A stretch of DNA of 52,741 bases from the NCBI RefSeq assembly GCF_002154575.1, contig NZ_MUBA01000109.1, forward strand, positions 1 to 52,741, given 5' to 3'. Below are positions 9,532 to 17,837 of the stretch, piece after piece. Position numbers and translations under genes: made by a program. This stretch comes from Streptomyces bobili (GTDB taxonomy: Bacteria; Actinomycetota; Actinomycetes; Streptomycetales; Streptomycetaceae). The stretch's first letter is position 1, and each line of letters begins with the position of its first letter. Below the pieces are notes generated by a model that ran no database searches, was not told the DNA's origin, and saw only the letters and a list, made by a program, of their open reading frames with translations.

Positions 9532-9612
9532 GCCCTGTCCGCGGCTGGATAGGGTGGACCCGTAGAGACGCGCGTCCCGTGCAGCGGGACCACACTGACC
9601 CAGGAGCGGCTT

Positions 9613-10677
9613 ATGAGCGCTGTGACCCCCGCCGGAGGCGACACCGCGGCGGACCGTTCCTGGCCCGAGGTGCTGAACGCCCTGCTGTACGGCCGTGACC
9701 AGAGCGCCGACGCCACGGCGTGGGCGATGGACCGGATCATGCGGGGCGAGGCCACCGACGCGCAGATCGCCGGGTTCGTGGTGGCGCTGCGCGCCAAGGG
9801 CGAGACCGTCGAGGAGATCAACGGGCTGGTCCGCGCGATGTACGAGCACGCCAACGTGATCGAGGTGCCCGGCGCGACGGTCGACATCGTCGGCACGGGC
9901 GGCGACGGCGCGAAGACGGTCAACATCTCCACGATGTCCTCGATCGTCGTCGCCGGCACCGGTGCGAAGGTCGTCAAGCACGGCAACCGGGCCGCGTCCT
10001 CCGCGTCCGGCGCCTCCGACGTCCTGGAGAAGCTGGGCGTCCGCCTCGACCTGACCCCGCAGCGGGTGGCCGAGGTCGCCGAGGAGGCCGGGATCACCTT
10101 CTGCTTCGCGATCAAGTTCCATCCGGCGCTGCGTCACGCGGGCGCCGCCCGTGGGCAGTTGGGCATCCGCACGGTCTTCAACGTCCTCGGTCCGCTGACC
10201 AACCCGGCCCGGGTGCGCGCCCAGGCGGTCGGGGTGGCGGACCCGCGCATGGCGCCGATCGTCGCGGGCGTCTTCGCCGAACGCGGCAACTCCTCGCTGG
10301 TGTTCCGCGGCGACGACGGCCTCGACGAGCTGACGACGACCTCCACCTCGCGGGTCTGGATCGTCCGCGACGGCAAGGTCACCGAGGAGTCCTTCGACCC
10401 GCGCGACGTCGGCCTGCGACTGGTCCCCGTCGAGGCCCTGCGGGGCGCCGACGCCGCCTACAACGCCGAGGTGGCGCGCAGGCTGCTGGACGGCGAGACG
10501 GGCCCGGTCAGGGATGCCGTACTGCTGAACTCGGCGGCGGCGCTGGTCGCTCTGGAGCCGACCGGGGCGCCGCTGGCCGAGCAACTCCTGTCCGGCATGG
10601 CCAGGGCCGCGGAGTCGCTCGACTCGGGGGCGGCGAAGCGGACGCTGGACCGCTGGGCGGCGGTCACCCACGCCTGA
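9613..10677 (+). CDS. trpD: Anthranilate phosphoribosyltransferase (TrpD)
   Basis: 354 aa, close to the usual length. Joins anthranilate to PRPP, the second step of tryptophan synthesis. Glycosyltransferase family 3: the N-terminal helical domain ends near 75, the PRPP loop is in [15 protein letters not shown], and [18 protein letters not shown] and the anthranilate-binding [12 protein letters not shown] follow. ATG preceded by AGGAG. A TAGGGT -10-like hexamer lies at about 9549. It is separated by terminators from qcrB and from the gene downstream, so it is probably monocistronic, away from other trp genes apart from trpEG at 39-41 kb. Confidence 0.96.
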   Translation: MSAVTPAGGDTAADRSWPEVLNALLYGRDQSADATAWAMDRIMRGEATDAQIAGFVVALRAKGETVEEINGLVRAMYEHANVIEVPGATVDIVGTGGDGAKTVNISTMSSIVVAGTGAKVVKHGNRAASSASGASDVLEKLGVRLDLTPQRVAEVAEEAGITFCFAIKFHPALRHAGAARGQLGIRTVFNVLGPLTNPARVRAQAVGVADPRMAPIVAGVFAERGNSSLVFRGDDGLDELTTTSTSRVWIVRDGKVTEESFDPRDVGLRLVPVEALRGADAAYNAEVARRLLDGETGPVRDAVLLNSAAALVALEPTGAPLAEQLLSGMARAAESLDSGAAKRTLDRWAAVTHA

Positions 10678-10689
10678 GCGTGCGTCGAG

Positions 10690-10726
10690 GGCGCGGTCCA
10701 GGCCGTCTCAGGGAATGGACCGCGCC
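10690..10726 (+). terminator. Terminator after trpD
   Basis: GGCGCGGTCCA (10690-10700) pairs perfectly with TGGACCGCGCC (10716-10726) around a 15-base loop, 12 bases after the trpD stop. Confidence 0.7.
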
Positions 10727-10761
10727 TTGCGCGTCGATGATCGTATGGCAGGATGCTGTAC

Positions 10762-10880
10762 CAGGTCATGAGCGACAGTCATGAGGCCCCGGCCGACTGT
10801 CCGGCAACCCTCCGTCCGTGGCGGGGTGCCCCGGGTGAGGACCAGGCCGCAGACAGCAAGGTCTACGGCAAGCGCGGACC
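10762..10880 (+). ncRNA. SAM-IV-type riboswitch
   Basis: The stretch carries the SAM-IV core: GGTCATGAGCGACAG at 10764-10778, the conserved GAGGCCCCGGC and GTCCGGCAACCCTCC segments, then GTGGCGGGGTGCCCCGGG and a closing GAGGACC (10837-10843) that pairs with GGTC at the start. The 3' part (about 10844-10880) would hold the extra helix and pseudoknot specific to SAM-IV. A hairpin of GGACCCCT (10876-10883) with AGGGGTCC (10911-10918), with an inner CACTC/GAGTG stem, follows as a likely expression platform. It precedes the class V aminotransferase gene, implying control by S-adenosylmethionine. Edges are approximate; a covariance search would settle them. Confidence 0.85.
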
Positions 10881-10938
10881 CCTCGCACTCTCTTCCGAGT
10901 GAGCGCGGCCAGGGGTCCTGGTCGTCGAGGAGCCTTCC

Positions 10939-10959
10939 GTGAGCAAGCGAATGCGATAG
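10939..10959 (+). CDS. Possible 6-residue upstream ORF (MSKRMR)
   Basis: GTG AGC AAG CGA ATG CGA TAG, with GAGGAG (about 10927-10932) 6 bases upstream. It lies between the riboswitch expression platform and the aminotransferase gene. It is too short for protein evidence; the only support is the well-placed ribosome-binding site. It may be a leader peptide, or chance. Confidence 0.3.
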   Translation: MSKRMR

Positions 10960-11090
10960 GGCCGCAGAGCCCCGCTTCAGCGTCCCTCTGTCACCTTTCC
11001 CCACGCTCGAGCCGTAGTCGCTCGCGTGTCGCCGTGCCCTTCGGAGTCTTCCCCCGAACCCGCGGCCCTTGCCTCTCACGGGAGTTCGCC

Positions 11091-12452
11091 ATGTCTGTCT
11101 CCACCGCCGCCGCCACCCAGACCATTTGCGCCCCGCTGCCCGTTCTGGGCCGTGATGTCACCGTCCCGCTCGTCACCGGTGGCGAAGTCGGCTACGCGGC
11201 CCTCGACTACGCCGCCAGCGCCCCCGCCCTCCAGCGCGTCTGGGACGACGTGGCGGCCTACGCCCCCTACTACGGCAGCGTCCACCGCGGCGCCGGCTAC
11301 CTCTCCCAGCTCTCCACCGACCTCTTCGAGAACGCCCGCCGGACCGTCACCGAGTTCCTCGACTGCCGGGCCGACGACCAGCTGGTCTTCACCCGCTCCA
11401 CCACCGACTCCCTCAACCTCCTCGCCGCCGCGCTCCCCGCCGACTGCCAGGTCTTCGTCTTCGAGACCGAGCACCACGCCTCGCTGCTGCCCTGGAAGGA
11501 CGCCCGGGTCACCTACCTCGATGCCCCGCGCACCCCGCGGCAGGCCGTCGCCACCCTGGGGAGCGCGCTCGCCGGCCGTGACCCGCACGGCCCCGCCCTG
11601 GTCTGCGTCACCGGCGCCTCCAACGTCACCGGCGAGCTGTGGCCCGTACGCGAACTGGCCGCCGCGGCCCACGCCCACGGTGCCCGGATCGTCCTGGACG
11701 CCGCCCAGCTCGCCCCGCACCACCCGGTGTCCGTCCGGGACCTCGACGTCGACTGGGTCGCCTTCTCCGGCCACAAGCTGTACGCCCCCTTCGGCTCCGG
11801 CGTTCTGGCCGGCCGCGCCGACTGGCTGCGGGCGGCCGAGCCGTACCTCGCGGGCGGCGGCGCCAGCCGCAAGGTCACCCGGCGGCAGGACGGGGGAGTG
11901 GACGTGGAGTGGCACGAGAGCGCCGCCCGGCACGAGGCGGGCTCCCCGAACGTCATCGGCGCCTACTCCATCGCCTCCGCGTGCAAGGCGCTCGCCGAGG
12001 CGGGCTTCGACACCCTCGTGGCCCGCGAGCAGCACCTCGTCGAGAAGGTCCGCACGGGCCTCGCGGACGTCCCCGAGGTGCGGATCCTGTCCCTCTTCGG
12101 CGACGACGCCCCGCGCGTCGGCGTCATCTCCTTCGTCGTGGAGGGCTGGAACAGCTCGCACTTCGCCGCCGCGCTCTCCGCCGAGTACGGCATCGGCGTC
12201 CGCGACGGCCTGTTCTGCGCCCACCCCCTGGTCCGCACGCTCCTGGGCAGCGACCCCCAGAGTCAGGGCGAGTGCGGTGCTCCCGAGGCGGCCCCCGGCG
12301 AGAAGTCCCTCAACGCGATCCGCGTGAGCTTCGGCGCGGGCACCCCCGACGAGCACGTCGACCGCTTCGTGGCGGCCGTACGGGAACTGGTGACCGAGGG
12401 TGCGACGTGGACGTACCGGACCGAGGACGGCCGCTGCGTCCCGGCGGTGTAG
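11091..12452 (+). CDS. Class V aminotransferase (cysteine desulfurase-like)
   Basis: 453 aa from the ATG with GGGAG upstream; the longer open frame from 10899 is leader RNA. PLP fold-type I enzyme with the Schiff-base lysine in DWVAFSGHKLYAPFG. VFETEHHASLLPWK and VCVTGASNVTGELWPV match the NifS/SufS/CsdA group, but the C-terminal loop with the catalytic Cys is not clear, so desulfurase activity is unproven. A SAM riboswitch leader points to sulfur or methionine metabolism. It converges with the RAM-domain gene. Confidence 0.85.
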   Translation: MSVSTAAATQTICAPLPVLGRDVTVPLVTGGEVGYAALDYAASAPALQRVWDDVAAYAPYYGSVHRGAGYLSQLSTDLFENARRTVTEFLDCRADDQLVFTRSTTDSLNLLAAALPADCQVFVFETEHHASLLPWKDARVTYLDAPRTPRQAVATLGSALAGRDPHGPALVCVTGASNVTGELWPVRELAAAAHAHGARIVLDAAQLAPHHPVSVRDLDVDWVAFSGHKLYAPFGSGVLAGRADWLRAAEPYLAGGGASRKVTRRQDGGVDVEWHESAARHEAGSPNVIGAYSIASACKALAEAGFDTLVAREQHLVEKVRTGLADVPEVRILSLFGDDAPRVGVISFVVEGWNSSHFAAALSAEYGIGVRDGLFCAHPLVRTLLGSDPQSQGECGAPEAAPGEKSLNAIRVSFGAGTPDEHVDRFVAAVRELVTEGATWTYRTEDGRCVPAV

Positions 12453-12488
12453 TTCCGGTTCTGTGCGCCGGAGGCGGTGGTCAGGCGG

Positions 12489-12770
12489 TCAGGAGTCCAG
12501 GCCGATCGCGAACGCCGCCTCCAGGTCGTGCTGCGAGTACGTACGGAACGCCACGTGGGTGTCCGTCGCCTCCACGCCCGGGATCTTGCTGATCCGCCCC
12601 GGGATCATCTCGGCGAGATCCTCGTGCCGGCGCACCCGCACCATGGCGATCAGGTCGTAGGTGCCGGTCACGGAGAACACCTCGCTCACGGACTCCAGCG
12701 AGGCGATCGACTCGGCGATCTCGGGGATCCGGTCCACGCTGGTCTTGATGAGGACGATCGCGGTGATCAC
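12489..12770 (-). CDS. Stand-alone Lrp/AsnC ligand-binding (RAM) domain protein
   Basis: 93 aa. It consists only of the alpha-beta RAM domain of Lrp/AsnC regulators (ITAIVLIKTSVDRIPEIAES ... VTGTYDLIAMVRV ... GVEATDTHVAF) and lacks the DNA-binding helix-turn-helix. Such proteins bind amino acids and can modulate full-length Lrp-type regulators. GTG start overlapping the stop of the rhomboid gene (GTGA), so the two are made together. Partner and ligand are unknown. Confidence 0.88.
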   Translation of the reverse strand: MITAIVLIKTSVDRIPEIAESIASLESVSEVFSVTGTYDLIAMVRVRRHEDLAEMIPGRISKIPGVEATDTHVAFRTYSQHDLEAAFAIGLDS

Positions 12771-13501
12771 GGCTGGTTCTCTCCCTCGGGGGCCGGAGCT
12801 GGGCTGCTGCTCACTCTAGTGGGCCGGGTGAACCGGGCCCACGCGTAGACGAACCCCAGCCCGAAGCCCACGAGGTGCGCCAGGTAGGCCACGCCCGGAC
12901 CGGACCCGGCCCGGCCCGCCGCCAGCCATTGCAGCGCCGCCCAGAAGGGCAGCACGACCCAGGCCGGGAAGCGCAGCGGCAGGAAGAAGAGGAACGGCAG
13001 CAGACTCGTGACGCGGGCCCGGGGAAACAGGTACAGGAACGCGCCGAGGACCGCCGAGATCGCGCCGGAGGCGCCGACCAGGGACTGCTCGGAGCCGGCG
13101 TTGACGGCGGCGTAGCCCAGCAGGGCCAGGGCGCCGCAGCCGAGGTAGAAGAGGGTGAACTCGACGCGGCCCATCCGGTGCTCGGTCATCGTGCCGAAGA
13201 CGTACAGGAAGAGCATGTTGCCCAGCAGGTGCACCCAGCTGCCGTGGACGAACAGGGCGGTGAGGGGGGTGAGGGCGGCCCTCGGCCCGCCTTCGAACAG
13301 GTCTGCGGGGATCACGCCCCAGCGGCGGAAATAGGCGCGCTGCGCGAGTACCTGCTCCTCGCCGGTGCCGTACACCGGATCGAGGCCCGAGGCCGGGCCG
13401 ATCACGAAGATCAGGCAGCACAGGGCCATCAGGAGGTACGTCACCGGGGCCGCGGGGTGGCGGACGGCCCGGCCCAGGGGCCCGCTCCAGTCGCTGATCA
13501 T
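12767..13501 (-). CDS. Rhomboid family intramembrane serine protease
   Basis: 244 aa from ATG 13501 (MISDWSGPLGRAVRHPAAPV); 42 more codons are open upstream but are Arg/Pro-rich and lack family features. Six membrane helices. The catalytic serine is in SLVGASGAISAVLGAF and the partner histidine in AYLAHLVGFGLGF of the last helix; FVHGSWVHLLGNMLFL is the conserved loop/helix-2 His-Asn region. It cleaves membrane-embedded substrates; the substrate is unknown. First gene of a two-gene unit with the RAM-domain protein. Confidence 0.92.
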   Translation of the reverse strand: MISDWSGPLGRAVRHPAAPVTYLLMALCCLIFVIGPASGLDPVYGTGEEQVLAQRAYFRRWGVIPADLFEGGPRAALTPLTALFVHGSWVHLLGNMLFLYVFGTMTEHRMGRVEFTLFYLGCGALALLGYAAVNAGSEQSLVGASGAISAVLGAFLYLFPRARVTSLLPFLFFLPLRFPAWVVLPFWAALQWLAAGRAGSGPGVAYLAHLVGFGLGFVYAWARFTRPTRVSSSPAPAPEGENQP

Positions 13502-13671
13502 GGATACAGAGCATGGCGTAACGGGACGTACGGGGCAGGGCCGCCTCGCCGCCGTGGACGGACGGGCGGCGAGTACCCGCCAGGCCGTAGGGTTACGAGC
13601 CACATGCTCCGGGGGCCCTGTGCGCACCCCGGTCCCGGAAGACCGACACTAGAAGGAAGCGGACAGTCACG

Positions 13672-13911
13672 ATGACGGTTCCCCTGCCGACCGCCACGAC
13701 GCGGTGGCGCTGCACCCTCTGCGGCAACCTCACGCGGTTCGACGTGACGCGCTCGTCGAAGGTCGTCGAGTACGTCCACCTCGACCTCGCCGGAGAGGCG
13801 AACGTGGAGGAGCGCGAGGTGGTCAGTGAGACCATCGAGTCGGTGCGGTGCCGTTGGTGCAACGCCGTGGATCAGGTGGAACTGGTGGACAGGCCGGGCG
13901 CCGGCTCCTGA
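13672..13911 (+). CDS. Small zinc-ribbon protein
   Basis: 79 aa. Two CxxC pairs (CTLC at 15-18 and CRWC near 60-63) frame a beta-rich stretch, a one-zinc ribbon layout. ATG with AAGGAAGCGGA upstream. Divergent from the rhomboid gene and 36 bases before the NYN-domain gene, so possibly co-transcribed with it. No established function is known to me. Confidence 0.75.
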   Translation: MTVPLPTATTRWRCTLCGNLTRFDVTRSSKVVEYVHLDLAGEANVEEREVVSETIESVRCRWCNAVDQVELVDRPGAGS

Positions 13912-13947
13912 GGGAGCCGGTCCCGCACAGCTAGTGGGGTGTGACGG

Positions 13948-15294
13948 ATGGTGGAGACCACGGGCGGGGGGCCGGGCGACGGCGCCGCCGAGGTGCTCGA
14001 CCGTCCGCTGCCCGACGGCGTGCGCCGCCGGGTCGTGCAGATCGTCTCGGACGGCTTCGGAGGTCTGACCGTCGTCGAACTGCCCGCCCAGTTGCGGCAG
14101 TACGCCCGGTTCGCCCCGAACCGCCGGGCCAAATTCGCGGGCAACGCGATGGCGGCAGCCCTGGAGACCGATCCGCTGTTCCGCCAGCGCATCGCGGAGA
14201 AGTTCAGAGAGGCCCAGCCGGAACTGGCCGGTGTCCTCGACTCCGGCTCGCCGCCGCCCCCGGCCGCGGACCCGCTCGACGTGGCCGCCGCGGCCTATGT
14301 GCTGCGCCCCACCGGCTGGGTCAAGCTGGTCACCGCGGCCGGCGAGGAGGCCCAGCGGGCGGACGCCGAGCGGGCCGACGAGGAGAGCCGCGCGGAGCTG
14401 GAGCGGCTGCGCGAGCAGCTCGCCGAGGCCCGGGAGCTGACCCGGACCGAGACCGAGCGGCTGCGCACCGAACTGGACGCGGCCAAGCGGGAGGCCGAGT
14501 CGTTGCACCGAAAGCTGCGGTCGGCCCTCAGTGACGTCAAGCGCGGTGAGGCCGCGCTGCGCAAGCTCCGGGGCGAGTTGGACACCGTGCGGAGCGAGGG
14601 GCAGACGCAGGTGTCCGCGGCCGAGAGCGAGTCGCGGCGGCTGAAGACGCGGCTCGGCGAGGCCGAGGCCGCCCTGGAGGCCACCCGGCGGGCGGCCCGC
14701 GAGAACCGCAGCGTCGAGGACATGAGGGTACGGCTGCTGCTGGACACCCTGCTGGAATCGGCCCAAGGGCTGCGCAGGGAACTGGCGTTGCCGCCGGTGT
14801 CGGTGCGTCCCGCGGAGACCGTCGACGCGGTGGAGCCCGGCCGGATGACCCCCAAGGACATCGCGGCCCGCGCACTGTCGGAGAACGACCCCGCGATCCT
14901 GGACCAGTTGCTCGCCCTGCCGCAGGCGCATCTCGTCGTCGACGGCTACAACGTCACCAAGACCGGCTATCCGCAGATGCCGTTGGAGAAGCAGCGGCTG
15001 CGGCTGCTCGGCCAGCTGTCGGCGCTGGCCGCGCAGACCGGCGCCGAGGTCACCTGCGTCTTCGACGGGGCCGAGCTGGTGGCGCCGGTGCTGCTGGCGC
15101 CGCCGCGCGGGGTGCGGGTGCTGTTCTCCAAGCCGGGCATCACCGCCGACGAGCTGATCCGCCAGCTGGTGCGGGCCGAGCCGCCCGGCCGGCCGGTCAT
15201 CGTCGCCTCGACCGACCGTGAGGTGGCCGACGGGGTGGCCAAGGCGGGGGCGCGTCCTGTCGCTTCTGCGGTGCTCCTGAAGCGACTGACCTGA
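13948..15294 (+). CDS. NYN-domain (YacP-like) putative RNA-binding ribonuclease
   Basis: 448 aa. An N-terminal helical region (about 10-130) precedes a long Arg/Glu/Ala-rich coiled coil (about 135-270), then a linker and a C-terminal NYN/PIN-like domain starting at HLVVDGYNVTKTGYP and continuing with VTCVFDGAE and VIVASTDREVADGV; the Asp residues of these motifs form the metal site. YacP (Rae1) of Bacillus is a ribosome-associated endoribonuclease with this fold. The coiled coil suggests oligomerisation or scaffold binding. Follows the zinc-ribbon gene on the same strand. Confidence 0.85.
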   Translation: MVETTGGGPGDGAAEVLDRPLPDGVRRRVVQIVSDGFGGLTVVELPAQLRQYARFAPNRRAKFAGNAMAAALETDPLFRQRIAEKFREAQPELAGVLDSGSPPPPAADPLDVAAAAYVLRPTGWVKLVTAAGEEAQRADAERADEESRAELERLREQLAEARELTRTETERLRTELDAAKREAESLHRKLRSALSDVKRGEAALRKLRGELDTVRSEGQTQVSAAESESRRLKTRLGEAEAALEATRRAARENRSVEDMRVRLLLDTLLESAQGLRRELALPPVSVRPAETVDAVEPGRMTPKDIAARALSENDPAILDQLLALPQAHLVVDGYNVTKTGYPQMPLEKQRLRLLGQLSALAAQTGAEVTCVFDGAELVAPVLLAPPRGVRVLFSKPGITADELIRQLVRAEPPGRPVIVASTDREVADGVAKAGARPVASAVLLKRLT

Positions 15295-15422
15295 AGGTCA
15301 ACGTAAGGGGCCAATGCCCGAATTGGCGCAATCGTCACGCAACGTAGCGTCAATCGCGCGTCACTGCATGTGGGTTGTGTGTAAAGAATGCGGTCCGTCA
15401 CCGACTTTTTCTGTGCCAGGAT

Positions 15423-15452
15423 TTGAAGTGATCACAAGAAGGTCACTAGGGT
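15423..15452 (+). promoter_or_regulatory. Vegetative-type promoter of the first NlpC/P60 gene
   Basis: TTGAAG (15423-15428) and TAGGGT (15447-15452) with an 18-base spacer fit a HrdB-type promoter; transcription would start near 15459. A GTGATCAC palindrome (15428-15435) lies within the spacer, and a second copy (15475-15482, inside GAGTGATCACTC 15473-15484) lies just before the Shine-Dalgarno, 47 bases away. Confidence 0.6.
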
Positions 15453-15505
15453 CTGCCTTCGAACCTCCGCACGAGTGATCACTCACAAGAAGGAGCTCGC
15501 TCTCC

Positions 15506-16540
15506 GTGGCGTCCCACCGTCGACCCAAGCAGCCGAGTCGCACGCGCGTGACTGTGCTGACCACCGCGGCCGCTGCCGCTGTTGCCCTGAGCTCGCAGGC
15601 CGCCAACGCCGCCCCGAGCGAGAAGCCCAGCAAGGACGAGGTCAAGTCCAAGGTCGACAAGCTCTACGAAGAGGCGGAGCAGGCCACCGAGAAGTACAAC
15701 GGGGCCAAGGAGAAGCAGGAGAAGCTCCAGAAGGAGGTCTCCACGATCCAGGACAACGTCGCCCGCGGCCAGGACGAGCTGAACGAGCTGCGTGACTCCA
15801 TAGGCCTGGCGGCCGCGGCCCAGTACCGCACCGGCAGCATCGACTCCTCGCTCCAGCTGTTCCTGTCCTCGAACCCGGACGACTACCTGGACAAGGCGTC
15901 CACCGCCGACCAGTTGAGCGCCCAGCAGGTCGAGTCGCTGAAGAAGATCCAGGAGAAGCAGCGCGAGCTGGCCCAGGATCGCGCGGAGGCCTCGGGCAAG
16001 CTCAAGGACCTCGCCTCCACCCGCACCGAACTGGGCAACAAGAAGAAGGAAGTCCAGGCCAAGCTGGCCGAGGCGCAGAAGCTCCTGAACACGCTGACGG
16101 CGAAGGAGAAGGCCGACCTGGCCGCCGCCGACGCCCGCGCCAGCCGCGACGCCGGTGACCGCGTCGACCTCGGCAACACGGGCCCCGCCTCCGGCCGCGC
16201 GATGGCCGCCTTCCAGGCCGCCCAGAGCAAGATCGGCTCGCCCTACGTCTACGGCGCCAGCGGCCCGTCCTCCTTCGACTGCTCCGGCCTGACCTCCTGG
16301 GCGTTCGCCCAGGCCGGCGTCAGCATCCCGCGCATCTCGCAGGACCAGGCCAACGCCGGCACGAGGATCTACTCCCAGTCCGACCTCAAGGTCGGCGACC
16401 TGGTGATCTTCTACGGCGACCTGCACCACGTCGGCTTCTACGCGGGCAACGGCCAGGTGCTGCACGCCCCGCGCAGCGGCACGGTCGTGCGCTACGAGTC
16501 GATCAACAACATGCCGTTCCAGTTCGGCGTCCGGATCTGA
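15506..16540 (+). CDS. Secreted NlpC/P60 peptidoglycan endopeptidase (first of pair)
   Basis: 344 aa. Signal peptide (1-35, cut after QAANA), a long coiled coil (about 40-195), then the C40 peptidase domain from about 230: catalytic C259 in FDCSGLTSW, His in LHHVGFYAGNG, third residue in QVLHAPRSG. It cleaves the D-Glu to diamino acid bond in stem peptides, acting in wall remodelling. The architecture is that of RipA/Rv2190c and C. glutamicum Cg2402. GTG start with AAGGAG nine bases upstream. Its paralogue lies immediately downstream after a terminator. Confidence 0.94.
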   Translation: MASHRRPKQPSRTRVTVLTTAAAAAVALSSQAANAAPSEKPSKDEVKSKVDKLYEEAEQATEKYNGAKEKQEKLQKEVSTIQDNVARGQDELNELRDSIGLAAAAQYRTGSIDSSLQLFLSSNPDDYLDKASTADQLSAQQVESLKKIQEKQRELAQDRAEASGKLKDLASTRTELGNKKKEVQAKLAEAQKLLNTLTAKEKADLAAADARASRDAGDRVDLGNTGPASGRAMAAFQAAQSKIGSPYVYGASGPSSFDCSGLTSWAFAQAGVSIPRISQDQANAGTRIYSQSDLKVGDLVIFYGDLHHVGFYAGNGQVLHAPRSGTVVRYESINNMPFQFGVRI

Positions 16541-16597
16541 GCATCCGCGACACCGTGACGCCCGAACGGGCGAATCACCATGACGTGAACTGACCCC

Positions 16598-16633
16598 ACA
16601 CCCCGCCCATGACCTGCGTCAGAGGCGGGGTGT
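16598..16633 (+). terminator. Terminator between the two NlpC/P60 genes
   Basis: ACACCCCGCC (16598-16607) pairs perfectly with GGCGGGGTGT (16624-16633), loop 16 bases, 57 bases after the first NlpC/P60 gene. Confidence 0.6.
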
Positions 16634-16757
16634 CACGTTGTGTGGCCGCAGAGGTCTTTGGTGGGCCCCCCGTCGCGGGGTTACTGTCTGCCGCGTTTCC
16701 CCGCCACGTGTGCCGGGGGACGGTCTCTGTCCGCCAGTGGAAGGAGCGCGGCTTCCC

Positions 16758-17774
16758 GTGGGGTCCCATCGCCGCCTTGCACCGTCCGGGTTCGACCGGG
16801 GCGCCCTGTGCGTCCTGTCGGCCACGGCAGCAGCCCTCGGCGCCGTCGCCACCGCCGTACCGGCGGCCACGGCCGCCCCGCACGAGGACACCCGGACCGA
16901 GGTGGACCGGCTCTACGAGGCCGCCGAGAAGGCCACCGAGGCCTTCAACGAGGCCGGGGAGCGGGCCGGTACCCTGCGCCGGCTGGTCGGCGACTCCCAG
17001 GACCGGATCGCCCGCACCCAGGAACGCGTCAACGGCCTGCGCGAACAGCTCGGCTCGCTGGCCGGCGCCCAGTACCGCTCCGGTGGCCTCGACCCCTCCC
17101 TGGCGCTGCTGTTCTCCGACGACCCGGCCGACTACCTCGACAAGGCCTCCGTCCTCGACCGCATCACCACCCATCAGGCCGGTGAACTCAAGGACCTCCA
17201 GGGCGCCCTGCGCGAACTCGCCCAGGAGCGCACCGAGGCCACCCGCAGACTCGGCGACCTGGAGAAGAGCCGCGAGGCCGTCGAGAAGCACAAGCGGACC
17301 GTCGAGCAGAAGCTCGCCAGGGCGCGGCAGCTGCTGAACTCCCTGCCGTCCGCCGAACGCGCCGCCTACGAGCGGGCCTCCCGGTCCGGCCGTTCCGACC
17401 TGCCCGGTCCCGAGGGTGCCCCCGCGTCGGGCCGGGCCGGCGCCGCCCTGGCCGCCGCGCGCTCGGCGATCGGCAGGCCGTACGTCTGGGGCGCCAACGG
17501 CCCCACCGGCTTCGACTGTTCGGGCCTGATGCAGTGGTCGTACGCGCAGGCCGGGGTCGGCCTGCCGCGGACCTCGCAGGCCCAGGCGCACGCCGGGCGG
17601 CGGGTCCCGCTCTCCCAGGCGCGGCCCGGCGACATCGTCACCTACCGCTCCGACGCCAGCCATGTCGGCATGTACGCGGGCAACGGCCAGGTCATCCACG
17701 CCCCCTATCCGGGTGCGCCCGTGCGCTACGACCCGGTCGGGATGATGCCGGTGTCGTCGGTGACGAGGCCCTGA
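16758..17774 (+). CDS. Secreted NlpC/P60 peptidoglycan endopeptidase (second of pair)
   Basis: 338 aa, starting at GTG 16758 behind GGAAGGAG. This start gives MGSHRRLAPSG and a signal peptide that parallels MASHRRPKQPS of the preceding gene, so the longer frame from 16638 is rejected. Coiled coil of about 40-190, then the C40 domain with C254 in FDCSGLMQW, His in ASHVGMYAGNG and QVIHAPYPG. Same layout as the upstream paralogue (RTEVDRLYEAAEKATEAFNEA against KSKVDKLYEEAEQATEKYNGA), so a tandem duplication, as in C. glutamicum cg2401-cg2402. Confidence 0.93.
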   Translation: MGSHRRLAPSGFDRGALCVLSATAAALGAVATAVPAATAAPHEDTRTEVDRLYEAAEKATEAFNEAGERAGTLRRLVGDSQDRIARTQERVNGLREQLGSLAGAQYRSGGLDPSLALLFSDDPADYLDKASVLDRITTHQAGELKDLQGALRELAQERTEATRRLGDLEKSREAVEKHKRTVEQKLARARQLLNSLPSAERAAYERASRSGRSDLPGPEGAPASGRAGAALAAARSAIGRPYVWGANGPTGFDCSGLMQWSYAQAGVGLPRTSQAQAHAGRRVPLSQARPGDIVTYRSDASHVGMYAGNGQVIHAPYPGAPVRYDPVGMMPVSSVTRP

Positions 17775-17837
17775 GCGGGGCGGGCGGCCGGCGCCTGCCG
17801 GGTTCCCCGCGGGGCGGCTCACCGTACGATCGGGGGG

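Noticed and set aside
15295..15505. c-di-AMP (ydaO) riboswitch before the NlpC/P60 gene
   Set aside because: Such elements precede wall-hydrolase genes in Streptomyces, but the conserved ydaO core is not visible; the region has a plain promoter and palindromes.
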